The notes beneath the pieces are model-generated. The model did no database searches, was not told where the DNA came from, and was given only the letters and a program-made list of their open reading frames with translations. From Gellertiella hungarica (GTDB taxonomy: Bacteria > Pseudomonadota > Alphaproteobacteria > Rhizobiales > Rhizobiaceae), in assembly GCF_014197145.1 (NCBI RefSeq), contig NZ_JACIEZ010000002.1, forward strand, positions 372,001 to 436,000: 64,000 bases of DNA, written 5' to 3'. Positions 28,534 through 36,043 of this stretch are shown here, piece by piece (within the stretch, counting starts at the first letter, position 1; each line of letters starts with the position of its first letter). The position numbers and the translations under genes were made by a program.

Positions 28534-28563
28534 ACCGGCGGAACCGCAGTCAGGCAAGGAAAG

Positions 28564-28591
28564 GGAGGGCGAGCGATCGCCCTCCTTTTTT
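28564..28591 (+). terminator. Terminator of flagellin 2
   Basis: Stem GGAGGGCGA / TCGCCCTCC with loop GCGA, followed by six Ts. Confidence 0.92.
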
Positions 28592-28658
28592 CATTCCGGA
28601 GAGAGCGCAATCGAGGCCTGGAAGTGATTTAGAAAGAAAGGTTAAAATAAATTAGAGA

Positions 28659-28677
28659 TTTACGGATCATTAACCAT
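28659..28677 (+). promoter_or_regulatory. CtrA-like box upstream of flagellin 3
   Basis: TTTA-N7-TTAACCAT, 132 bases before the start codon. The following sequence (TAGAACCTGACCATACGGCA) closely matches the same position before flagellin 2 (TAGAACATGGTCATACGGCA) and, less closely, flagellin 4, marking the core promoter region. Confidence 0.5.
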
Positions 28678-28732
28678 ATCTGTCCTAGAACCTGACCATA
28701 CGGCAGCGGCCGAATCTCAACAGACAGATCCT

Positions 28733-28803
28733 GCATGACGCACCCGCTGCCCACGGTATCCAGTCCGTAATGTCCCTCAAAACAACATTCAGCCGAAGGG
28801 GCA
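28733..28803 (+). promoter_or_regulatory. Flagellin leader RNA element, copy 3
   Basis: GCATGA (28733), stem 1 ACGG/CCGT (28753-28756 with 28765-28768), TGTCCCT (28771-28777) facing AGGGGCA (28797-28803). In-frame ATG at 28770 would add 13 residues. Confidence 0.65.
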
Positions 28804-28808
28804 CACCG

Positions 28809-29765
28809 ATGACCAGCATTCTGACAAACACCGCCGCTCTCGCCGCACTCTCCACGCTGCGCACTATCGACAACAACATGGACACCACGCAGCAGCGCAT
28901 CTCTTCCGGCATGCGCGTTTCGCAGGCCGCAGACAATGCAGCCTACTGGTCCATTGCAGCCACAATGAAAACCGATTCCCACGCTCTGGCGACCGTGACG
29001 GATGCGCTCGGCTTCGGTGCGGCGAAGACCGATGCAGCCTATGCCGGTCTCGATCAGATCAAGACGCTGCTGGACTCAATCAAGAGCAAGCTTGTTGCGG
29101 CGAGCCAGCCGGGTGTGGACAAGGCCAAGGTGAACAAGGAGATCGCCGAGCTGAAGGGCCAGATCGTCACGGTTTCCCAGTCTGCGAGCTTCTCTTCGGA
29201 AAACTGGCTCTACAACACCGGCACCAACCCGCCGGGCACCAAGAATCTGGTCGGCGGTTTCACCCGCAGTGCAGCCAATGCCGTGTCCATTCAGACCATC
29301 GACTTCAACGCGTCCTCATCCGTCATGCTGGACAAGACCAATGCCACGCGCGGGGTCCTTACCAGAACCACAAGCGTTGCCGTGGATGCCAACACCACCC
29401 ATACCTACATCCTCGTCAACATCTCCTCGACCACAACCGCGACCGGGACGGAGATCTCGATCAGCAACGCCACGACGAACGATGCGCTTGGGGTCATGGC
29501 ACAGGCGGTCGATCAGATGCTTCAGACGGTCATCGACGTCACGACGACGCTCGGCGCCGTCAAGGCACGGATCGATACCCAGCAGCAGTTCGTCAAGAAC
29601 CTCACGGAGAATATCGACATTGGCGTCGGGCGCCTCGTCGATGCCGAGATGAACGAGGAATCGACGCGGCTGAAGGCGTTGCAGACCCAGCAGCAGCTCG
29701 GCGTGCAATCCCTCACCATCGCTAACAACAATTCCCAGGCGATCATGCAGCTCTTCCACCAGTAA
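28809..29765 (+). CDS. Flagellin (array copy 3)
   Basis: A 318-residue flagellin with N-terminus MTSILTNTAALAALSTLRTID and C-terminus RLVDAEMNEESTRLKALQTQ ending NSQAIMQLFHQ. It differs slightly from the other copies in the conserved C-terminal core (DAEMNEES instead of DADMNEES; LFHQ instead of LFRQ). Middle region has TNATRGVLTRTTSVAVDAN. Confidence 0.96.
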   Translation: MTSILTNTAALAALSTLRTIDNNMDTTQQRISSGMRVSQAADNAAYWSIAATMKTDSHALATVTDALGFGAAKTDAAYAGLDQIKTLLDSIKSKLVAASQPGVDKAKVNKEIAELKGQIVTVSQSASFSSENWLYNTGTNPPGTKNLVGGFTRSAANAVSIQTIDFNASSSVMLDKTNATRGVLTRTTSVAVDANTTHTYILVNISSTTTATGTEISISNATTNDALGVMAQAVDQMLQTVIDVTTTLGAVKARIDTQQQFVKNLTENIDIGVGRLVDAEMNEESTRLKALQTQQQLGVQSLTIANNNSQAIMQLFHQ

Positions 29766-29788
29766 GGCGCGGCGGGAAGGCCATGTTG

Positions 29789-29820
29789 AGGGGAGGAGCA
29801 GAGAAATCCTCCCCTTTCTT
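29789..29820 (+). terminator. Terminator of flagellin 3
   Basis: Stem AGGGGAGGA / TCCTCCCCT with a 9-base loop, followed by TTTCTT. Confidence 0.88.
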
Positions 29821-29909
29821 CACCTCATCGATCTGTAAAAGAAAATGTTAAGATTCTAATGTAAGAACCTAATCATACGACGGGCATCAGCGAGGATGAA
29901 GACTGACAG

Positions 29910-29981
29910 GCATGACGCCGCAGCCCAGTCGACGGTAAACATTCCGTATGTCCCTTTCAGTTTTGCGTTTTTCAAGGGGCA
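29910..29981 (+). promoter_or_regulatory. Flagellin leader RNA element, copy 4
   Basis: GCATGA (29910), stem 1 ACGG/CCGT (29932-29935 with 29944-29947), TGTCCCT (29949-29955) facing AGGGGCA (29975-29981). In-frame ATG at 29948 would add 13 residues. No convincing CtrA-like box is seen upstream of this copy. Confidence 0.63.
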
Positions 29982-29986
29982 ATTTC

Positions 29987-30943
29987 ATGTCTAGCATTCT
30001 TACCAATGCGGCCGCACTCGGCGCACTCTCCACTCTCCGCAGCATCGACACCAACCTGTCGCAGACCCAGTCCCGCATCTCCTCCGGCCTTGCCGTCGGC
30101 CAGGCTGCCGACAACGCCGCCTACTGGTCCATTGCCACCACCATGAAGTCCGACAATATGGCGCTGGCCACCGTCCAGGATGCGCTGGGCCTTGCTTCGG
30201 CCAAGGTGGACACGGCCTATGCCGGTCTGGAGCGCACGCTCAACATCCTCAACGCCATCAAGGGCAAGTTGGTAACGGCACAGGAGAACGGCGTGGACCG
30301 CACCAAGATCAACCGCGAGATCTCGGAACTCAAGAACCAGCTCAACACCACCGCGCAGTCCTCCTCATTCTCGAGTGAAAACTGGCTGTACAACTCGACG
30401 ACCGGCGCCATGGTGGCACGAAACATGGTGGGTGGTTTCACGCGCAGCTCCGGCAACTCGATCGCCATCCAGACGATTACCTTCGATGCCGCCACCTCCG
30501 TCATTCTCGACAAGGGCGATGCCAACCGCGGCATCCTCACCAAGGGCATCGGCGTCAACACCGCAGCCGGCACCTCCACCACCTTCTTCCTGATGAACAT
30601 CAGCTCCACGACCAACGCCACCAACGGTACCGAAGCAATCGTTTACGCCACCTCCACCACCGATTCGATCAGCGGGATGCAGGCCGCCGTCGAGGTGATG
30701 ATCGGCGAAGTCACCAATGCCGCCGGTACGCTGGGTGCGGTGAAGTCGCGCATCGATACGCAGGGCGCTTTCGTCAAGGATCTCGCCGATACCTTCACCA
30801 AGGGCATCGGCCGCCTGATCGATGCTGATATGAACGAGGAGTCCACCAAGCTCAAGGCGCTCCAGACCCAGCAGCAGCTGGCGATCCAGGCGCTGACCAT
30901 CGCCAACAGCAGCGCGCAGAACGTGATGCAGCTCTTCCGTTAA
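29987..30943 (+). CDS. Flagellin (array copy 4)
   Basis: A 318-residue flagellin, N-terminus MSSILTNAAALGALSTLRSID, C-terminus RLIDADMNEESTKLKALQTQ ending NSSAQNVMQLFR. Middle region KGDANRGILTKGIGVNTAAG shows it is the sister of copy 2, with many synonymous differences. Ribosome site AAGGGGCA. Confidence 0.96.
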   Translation: MSSILTNAAALGALSTLRSIDTNLSQTQSRISSGLAVGQAADNAAYWSIATTMKSDNMALATVQDALGLASAKVDTAYAGLERTLNILNAIKGKLVTAQENGVDRTKINREISELKNQLNTTAQSSSFSSENWLYNSTTGAMVARNMVGGFTRSSGNSIAIQTITFDAATSVILDKGDANRGILTKGIGVNTAAGTSTTFFLMNISSTTNATNGTEAIVYATSTTDSISGMQAAVEVMIGEVTNAAGTLGAVKSRIDTQGAFVKDLADTFTKGIGRLIDADMNEESTKLKALQTQQQLAIQALTIANSSAQNVMQLFR

Positions 30944-30971
30944 TCCACGGATCAGCACTGCTCTGACCAGG

Positions 30972-31002
30972 GGCGCCGCCGGATCGACCGGCGGCGCCTT
31001 TT
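30972..31002 (+). terminator. Terminator of flagellin 4
   Basis: Perfect 11-pair stem GGCGCCGCCGG / CCGGCGGCGCC with a 5-base loop and TTTT. Confidence 0.93.
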
Positions 31003-31006
31003 CTGT

Positions 31007-31016
31007 CTTGCGCGAA
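31007..31016 (-). promoter_or_regulatory. TTCGCGCAAG box (reverse) upstream of flagellin 5
   Basis: CTTGCGCGAA on the plus strand, the exact reverse complement of the TTCGCGCAAG box found before fliF, flgF and flhA. It lies between the flagellin 4 terminator and the CtrA-like box of flagellin 5. It is the only flagellin gene with this box. Confidence 0.45.
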
Positions 31017-31027
31017 GCTTGCAGAGG

Positions 31028-31042
31028 TTAAGAAACCGTTAA
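31028..31042 (+). promoter_or_regulatory. CtrA-like box upstream of flagellin 5
   Basis: TTAA-N7-TTAA exactly, 149 bases before the start codon. Confidence 0.5.
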
Positions 31043-31121
31043 AAAAATAGTTGCGAAATTAGGAATGAAAAATATAAATGACCTCATGAAGACGGCGGCT
31101 GTGTCCTCGAAGGCGCAGCAG

Positions 31122-31184
31122 ACATGAGGTCGAGGTCCGTCCCCGGTGTTGCCGGACTGTCCGCACATTACCAACTCCAGGGGC
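31122..31184 (+). promoter_or_regulatory. Flagellin leader RNA element, copy 5 (degenerate)
   Basis: ACATGA at 31122, stem 1 CCGG/CCGG (31143-31146 with 31152-31155) with a short 5-base loop, then TGTCC (31158-31162). The ribosome site AGGGGC (31179-31184) can pair only about five bases with it, including G-U pairs, so sequestration should be weaker than in the other copies. Confidence 0.5.
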
Positions 31185-31190
31185 GAAATG

Positions 31191-32147
31191 ATGAGCAGCC
31201 TTTTGACGAACTCCGCAGCGCTCGCTGCATTGCAGACCCTTCGCACGATCGACAACAATCTGAACACGACACAGGAGCGCATTTCCTCCGGTTTCAAGGT
31301 CGGCAATGCAGCCGACAATGCCGCCTACTGGTCGATCGCCACCACCATGCGCTCCGACCACGGCGCTCTGTCCACGACCGTCGATGCGCTCGGCCTCGGT
31401 TCGGCCAAGACCGATACGGCCTATGCCGGTCTCGATCAGGTGCGCAGCCTGCTCGACAAGATCAAGAGCAAGCTGGTCGCCGCATCCCAGCCGGGCGTGG
31501 ACAAGGAAAAGGTCTCTGCGGAAGTCGAGGAACTCAAGAAGCAGATCTTCAGCGTGACGCTCAGCTCATCCTTCTCCGGCGAAAACTGGGTTTACAACTC
31601 CGACAGCGATACGATGCCCGTCAAGCAGCTCGTCGGCTCGTTCACCCGTTCCGACAGCGGGAGCACCAGCATCCAGACCATCGATTACGATGCCAGCCAG
31701 TCGATCCTGATCGATATCGGCGACGTCCAGCGCGGCGTGCTGACCATGGATACCGAGGTCACCGACCCCGACGGCACCACGACAAACGATTTCTTCCTCA
31801 TCGATCCCGGTGCTGCAACCGGCGCAAACGGCAACGAAATCAAGCTCACCAGCGCGACAAGCGCTGACGACCTCAGGCGCATGCGGGACGCGGTGGAGAT
31901 AATGCTGGCGAAGGTCATCGACTCCGCCTCGACGCTCGGCGCCATCAAGACGCGCATCGACTCGCAGTCGGACTTCGTCAAGAACCTGGTCTCCACCATC
32001 GAGAAGGGCGTGGGCCGCCTCGTGGATGCGGACATGAACGAGGAGTCGACGCGTCTCAAGGCGCTGCAGACCCAGCAGCAGCTCGGCATCCAGGCGCTCT
32101 CGATCGCCAACACCAATGCGCAGAACATTCTGCAGCTGTTCAAGTAG
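31191..32147 (+). CDS. Flagellin (array copy 5, most divergent)
   Basis: A 318-residue flagellin. N-terminus MSSLLTNSAALAALQTLRTID and C-terminus RLVDADMNEESTRLKALQTQ ending NTNAQNILQLFK are conserved, but the middle is distinct: VYNSDSDTMPVKQLVGSF, DIGDVQRGVLTMDTEVTDPD and FFLIDPGAATGANGNEIK. It also ends in Lys rather than Arg. ATG at 31188 is one codon upstream; the second ATG aligns with the other flagellins. Regulation also differs (weak leader pairing, extra upstream box). Confidence 0.95.
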   Translation: MSSLLTNSAALAALQTLRTIDNNLNTTQERISSGFKVGNAADNAAYWSIATTMRSDHGALSTTVDALGLGSAKTDTAYAGLDQVRSLLDKIKSKLVAASQPGVDKEKVSAEVEELKKQIFSVTLSSSFSGENWVYNSDSDTMPVKQLVGSFTRSDSGSTSIQTIDYDASQSILIDIGDVQRGVLTMDTEVTDPDGTTTNDFFLIDPGAATGANGNEIKLTSATSADDLRRMRDAVEIMLAKVIDSASTLGAIKTRIDSQSDFVKNLVSTIEKGVGRLVDADMNEESTRLKALQTQQQLGIQALSIANTNAQNILQLFK

Positions 32148-32173
32148 CCCCTTCCCGACGCCGCAATTTTATC

Positions 32174-32217
32174 TTTTGGGCCGCCCTCCGTTAGGAGAGG
32201 CGGCCAAAATTTTTTTT
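32174..32217 (+). terminator. Terminator of flagellin 5
   Basis: Stem TTTTGG-CCGCC / GGCGG-CCAAAA with one bulged G, extended inward by CTCC/GGAG, followed by eight Ts. Confidence 0.92.
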
Positions 32218-32489
32218 AACGCTTTTTCGGCTGTTAAGGTGCGTTCGGAAAAACAGGAACCATATCAAGGAGATAGCTGTGGCCGTGCGGCCGCGAAAAT
32301 TAACAAACATGGTTAAAATCGCGTTGGAGAGCTTAGGCGTTTATTAACCATAATCGTGTCATCTACCAATCATTCGAACGGTGAATTAATGATTAACCAA
32401 GCGAATTAATTGGCATGATGTCGCTCACCGTTGCCGGTAAATAGTCCGGAATGTCCCTCGAAACTCCTATGCACCAAGGGGCAAGTCCT
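32218..32489 (+). promoter_or_regulatory. Upstream region of flagellin 6 with CtrA-like box and leader copy 6
   Basis: No gene. TTAG-N7-TTAACCAT at 32333-32351, 139 bases before the start. A further ATTAACCAA lies near 32391. Leader element: GCATGA (32413), stem 1 CCGG/CCGG (32434-32437 with 32446-32449), TGTCCCT (32452-32458) facing AGGGGCA (32477-32483). In-frame ATG at 32451 would add 13 residues. The part from 32200 to 32400 is AT-rich. Confidence 0.6.
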
Positions 32490-33452
32490 ATGACCAGCAT
32501 TATCACCAACACCGCCGCAATGGCAGCTCTCCAGACTCTGCGTTCGATCGATCAGTCGATGGAAAACACCCAGAATCGAGTTTCTTCGGGGTACCGCGTA
32601 CAGACTGCAGCCGACAACGCCGCCTACTGGTCGATCGCGACCACGATGCGCTCCGACAACAAGGCCCTCTCCGGCGTCGAAGACGCTCTCGGCCTCGGCG
32701 CGGCAAAGACCGATACGGCCTATACGGCCATGAACTCCTCCATCAACGTCGTGATGGAAATCAAGGCCAAGCTCGTCGCCGCCCGCGAACCCGGCGTGGA
32801 CAAGGACAAGATCAACAAGGAGCTCACCGAGCTCAAGAACCAGCTGAACTCGATCGCGCAGTCCGCTTCGTTCTCCGGTGAAAACTGGATGTACAACGAC
32901 TCGACGACCGCAGTCGGCACGAAGGAAATGGTCGGCTCGTTCGTTCGCAATGCCAACGGCACCGTCTCGATCCAGACCCTGGAATTCGACGCTTCCAAGT
33001 CGATCCTCATCGACAGCAAGAACGCCAACCGCGGCCTGCTTACCGTCGGCGTGACGGTGACCCAGCCGAGCGGCACGACCACGACCACCGCGACCTACTA
33101 CCTGATCAACCCCTCCGCGACCACGACCGCGACCGGTACGGAAGTGAAGATCTCGTCGGCCACCACGGACGACAACCTCGAAGGCATGATCATGGCCGTG
33201 GACACCACGCTCAAGAACATGACCGACGCGGCCGCAACGCTCGGCGCCGTCAACAGCCGCATCTCGCTACAGAAGGACTTCGTCCAGAGCCTCACCGACG
33301 TGATCGACAAGGGTGTCGGCCGCCTGGTGGATGCGGACATGAACGAAGAGTCGACCCGCCTGAAGGCGCTGCAGACGCAGCAGCAGCTGGGCATCCAGGC
33401 GCTCTCGATCGCCAACGGCAACGCGCAGAACCTCCTGCAGCTGTTCCGTTAA
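32490..33452 (+). CDS. Flagellin (array copy 6)
   Basis: A 320-residue flagellin with N-terminus MTSIITNTAAMAALQTLRSID and C-terminus ending NGNAQNLLQLFR. The middle segment NANRGLLTVGVTVTQPSGTT through TTDDNLEGMIMAVDTTLKN is shared almost base for base with copies 1 and 7, whereas its first ~170 residues differ at many synonymous sites. Confidence 0.96.
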   Translation: MTSIITNTAAMAALQTLRSIDQSMENTQNRVSSGYRVQTAADNAAYWSIATTMRSDNKALSGVEDALGLGAAKTDTAYTAMNSSINVVMEIKAKLVAAREPGVDKDKINKELTELKNQLNSIAQSASFSGENWMYNDSTTAVGTKEMVGSFVRNANGTVSIQTLEFDASKSILIDSKNANRGLLTVGVTVTQPSGTTTTTATYYLINPSATTTATGTEVKISSATTDDNLEGMIMAVDTTLKNMTDAAATLGAVNSRISLQKDFVQSLTDVIDKGVGRLVDADMNEESTRLKALQTQQQLGIQALSIANGNAQNLLQLFR

Positions 33453-33479
33453 AAGACGGTCCCCATCACACTTCGGGAA

Positions 33480-33506
33480 GGCCCGCGCGGAAACGCGCGG
33501 GCCTTT
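33480..33506 (+). terminator. Terminator of flagellin 6
   Basis: Perfect 10-pair stem GGCCCGCGCG / CGCGCGGGCC with GAAA tetraloop and TTT. Confidence 0.9.
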
Positions 33507-33810
33507 CGCGTTAACGCCGCTCAGCAGGTCCAGAACGCGGGCGAAGGGACGAAAAAATCTATAAGCAATTGAAAAATATGAGAAAAATATTCATTCTGGA
33601 TCGGGCCTGAGCCGCGTTCGGGCATTGATTATGAGAAATGTATGTTTTGCTTCAGTATTTTTTAACGTTAATAGTATTTACTGTAACCATCAAACGGCGG
33701 ATTAACCAACGAGTACAGAACAGGTTAGTTTGCATGACGCTGGCTGCCGTTGCCGGTAAGTAAATCCGGTATGTCCCTTCCATTTATCTAGTCCAAAAGG
33801 GGCAGTACCA
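33507..33810 (+). promoter_or_regulatory. Upstream region of flagellin 7 with leader copy 7
   Basis: No gene. AT-rich from about 33550 to 33710. TTAACGTTAA near 33662 and GTAACCAT near 33683 and ATTAACCAA near 33702 resemble CtrA half-sites, but there is no full TTAA-N7-TTAACC. Leader element: GCATGA (33732), stem 1 CCGG/CCGG (33753-33756 with 33766-33769), TGTCCCT (33772-33778) facing AGGGGCA (33798-33804). The ATG at 33771 is out of frame and opens a six-codon ORF. Confidence 0.6.
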
Positions 33811-34773
33811 ATGACGAGTATCATGACCAATTCTGCAGCACTTGCAGCTCTTGCCACCCTGCGTTCGATCGACCAGAACCTGGAAAAGACGCAGAACCAT
33901 GTTTCTTCCGGGTATCGCGTAGAAACGGCAAAGGACAATGCTGCCTACTGGTCGATCGCAACCACCATGCGCTCTGACAACAAGGCGCTTTCGGGCGTGC
34001 AGGATGCACTGGGTCTGGCAGCAGCCAAGACCGACACGGCCTATTCCGGCCTGAACACCGCCATCAACGTCGTTTCCGAAATCAAGGCCAAGCTCGTTGC
34101 CGCCCGCGAACCGGGTGTCGACCGCGACAAGATCAACAAGGAACTGACCGAACTCAAGAACCAGCTGGTTTCGGTTTCGCAGTCGGCCGCCTTCTCCGGC
34201 GAAAACTGGCTGTACAACGACTCCACGACCGCTGCCGGCACGAAGGAAATGGTTGGTTCCTTCACCCGCGGCTCCAACGGCTCCGTCTCGATCCAGACCA
34301 TCGACTACGATACCTCGAAGTCGGTCCTGATCGACACCAAGAACGCCAACCGCGGCCTGCTGACCGTCGGCGTGACGGTGACCCAGCCGAGCGGCACGAC
34401 CACGACCACCGCGACCTACTACCTGATCAACCCGAACGCGACCACCACCGCAACGGGCACGGAAGTGAAGATCTCGTCGGCCACCACGGACGACAACCTC
34501 GAAGGCATGATCATGGCCGTGGACACCACGCTCAAGAACATGACCGACGCGGCTGCAACACTCGGCGCCACCAACAGCCGCATCGAGCTGCAGAACAACT
34601 TCGTCAACTCCCTCACCGACGTGATCGACAAGGGTGTCGGCCGCCTGGTGGATGCGGACATGAACGAAGAGTCGACCCGCCTGAAGGCGCTTCAGACGCA
34701 GCAGCAGCTGGGCATCCAGGCGCTCTCGATCGCCAACAGCAACGCACAGAACATCCTCTCGCTGTTCCGTTAA
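33811..34773 (+). CDS. Flagellin (array copy 7)
   Basis: A 320-residue flagellin, closest in protein to copy 1 (MTSIMTNSAALAALATLRSID; VETAKDNAAYWSIATTM). Its segment from NANRGLLTVGV to the C-terminal NANAQ region is nearly identical in DNA to copies 1 and 6. C-terminus IANSNAQNILSLFR. Ribosome site AAAAGGGGCA. Confidence 0.96.
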   Translation: MTSIMTNSAALAALATLRSIDQNLEKTQNHVSSGYRVETAKDNAAYWSIATTMRSDNKALSGVQDALGLAAAKTDTAYSGLNTAINVVSEIKAKLVAAREPGVDRDKINKELTELKNQLVSVSQSAAFSGENWLYNDSTTAAGTKEMVGSFTRGSNGSVSIQTIDYDTSKSVLIDTKNANRGLLTVGVTVTQPSGTTTTTATYYLINPNATTTATGTEVKISSATTDDNLEGMIMAVDTTLKNMTDAAATLGATNSRIELQNNFVNSLTDVIDKGVGRLVDADMNEESTRLKALQTQQQLGIQALSIANSNAQNILSLFR

Positions 34774-34801
34774 CAGCGCAGGACAATTAGCCGAACAGAA
34801 G

Positions 34802-34828
34802 AGGCCGCGCCCCCGGGCGCGGCCTTTT
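34802..34828 (+). terminator. Terminator of flagellin 7
   Basis: Stem AGGCCGCGCC / GGCGCGGCCT with a 4-base loop and TTTT. Confidence 0.92.
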
Positions 34829-35077
34829 CGCGTTCCGGGATGCCTCCTGCTTTCGATGCGAGAAATGGCCATCGGATTTTTACAATTTTTTTATACAGAA
34901 TAATTTTTTCTTAATTGCGTTAACCTTTTGTTAACCATATAACTGATAACTATTCGTTAACAGAACGATGAGCTGGTCACCAGGGCAAAACGTGGCCACC
35001 TGCATGATGCTGATCATCGTTACCGGTATTTCCCTTTGCACTCCGGTATGTCCCGACATCTCTATGGGGCAATGACC
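34829..35077 (+). promoter_or_regulatory. Upstream region of flagellin 8 with CtrA-like box and leader copy 8
   Basis: No gene. TTAA-N7-TTAACCAT at 34920-34938 is an exact full CtrA-type box, 140 bases before the start. Leader element: GCATGA (35002), stem 1 TACCGG/CCGGTA (35021-35026 with 35043-35048, six perfect pairs), then TGTCCCG (35049-35055) facing TGGGGCA (35065-35071). Here the seventh pair changes from T-A to G-U, and the loop is only nine bases. In-frame ATG at 35048 would add ten residues. Confidence 0.62.
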
Positions 35078-36043
35078 ATGACAAGCATCCTGACCAACAC
35101 CGCCGCCATGGCGGCACTCCAGACCCTGCGCACAATCGACAGCAACATGGAAACGGTGCAGAACCGCATTTCCTCCGGCTATCGCGTGGGCACTGCAGCC
35201 GACAACGCCGCCTACTGGTCCATCGCGACCACGATGCGCTCCGACAACGAGGCTCTCTCGACCGTCAAGGATGCGCTCGGTCTCGGTGCGGCAAAGACCG
35301 ACACCTACTATGCCGGCCTCGATTCCTCGGTAAAGGTCGTCACGGAGATCAAGGCGAAGCTCGTCGCCGCCCGTGAACCCGGCGTCGACAAGGACAAGAT
35401 CAACAAGGAGCTCACCGAGCTCAAGAACCAGCTGACCTCGATTGCCCAGTCCGCCTCCTTCTCCGGGGAAAACTGGCTCTTCAACGCCTCCACCACTGCG
35501 CTGGGCACAAAGCAGATCGTTGCCTCCTTCAACCGTGCGGCAAACGGCACGGTGTCGGTGACCACGCTGGCCTTCGACACCACGAAGTCGGTCCTCATCG
35601 ACACGTCCCAGGCAAGCCGCGGCATCCTGACCAAGGGCATGCAGATCACCCAGCCGAGCGGTTCCACCACCACGACGGCAACCTACTTCCTCGTCAATGC
35701 AAGTGCTGCAACTGGCGCGACGGGTTCGGAAATCAAGATCTCCACCAGCACCTCCAACGACGACCTCGACGGCATGATCAGCGCCGTGGAAAGCGTGCTG
35801 CAGGTGCTGACCGACTCGGCCGCAACGCTCGGTGCCATCAACAAGCGCATCGACATGCAGGACGAATTCGTCTCGACGCTGATGGATGTGATCGACAAGG
35901 GTGTCGGCCGCCTGGTGGATGCGGACATGAACGAGGAATCGACCCGCCTCAAGGCGCTGCAGACCCAGCAGCAGCTCGGCATCCAGTCGCTCTCGATCGC
36001 CAATACCAACGCTGCCAACATCATGCAGCTGTTCCGCCAGTAA
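35078..36043 (+). CDS. Flagellin (array copy 8)
   Basis: A 321-residue flagellin with N-terminus MTSILTNTAAMAALQTLRTID and C-terminus RLVDADMNEESTRLKALQTQ ending NTNAANIMQLFRQ. The middle (DTSQASRGILTKGMQITQPS, TYFLVNASAATGATG) is intermediate between the two groups. An ATG at 35072 is two codons upstream; the second ATG aligns with the family. Confidence 0.96.
   Translation: MTSILTNTAAMAALQTLRTIDSNMETVQNRISSGYRVGTAADNAAYWSIATTMRSDNEALSTVKDALGLGAAKTDTYYAGLDSSVKVVTEIKAKLVAAREPGVDKDKINKELTELKNQLTSIAQSASFSGENWLFNASTTALGTKQIVASFNRAANGTVSVTTLAFDTTKSVLIDTSQASRGILTKGMQITQPSGSTTTTATYFLVNASAATGATGSEIKISTSTSNDDLDGMISAVESVLQVLTDSAATLGAINKRIDMQDEFVSTLMDVIDKGVGRLVDADMNEESTRLKALQTQQQLGIQSLSIANTNAANIMQLFRQ

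Noticed and set aside
26347-36043. Regular repeats every ~1.2 kb that might suggest a CRISPR or satellite array
   Set aside because: The repeats are whole flagellin genes with intact frames; no short repeat-spacer pattern exists.
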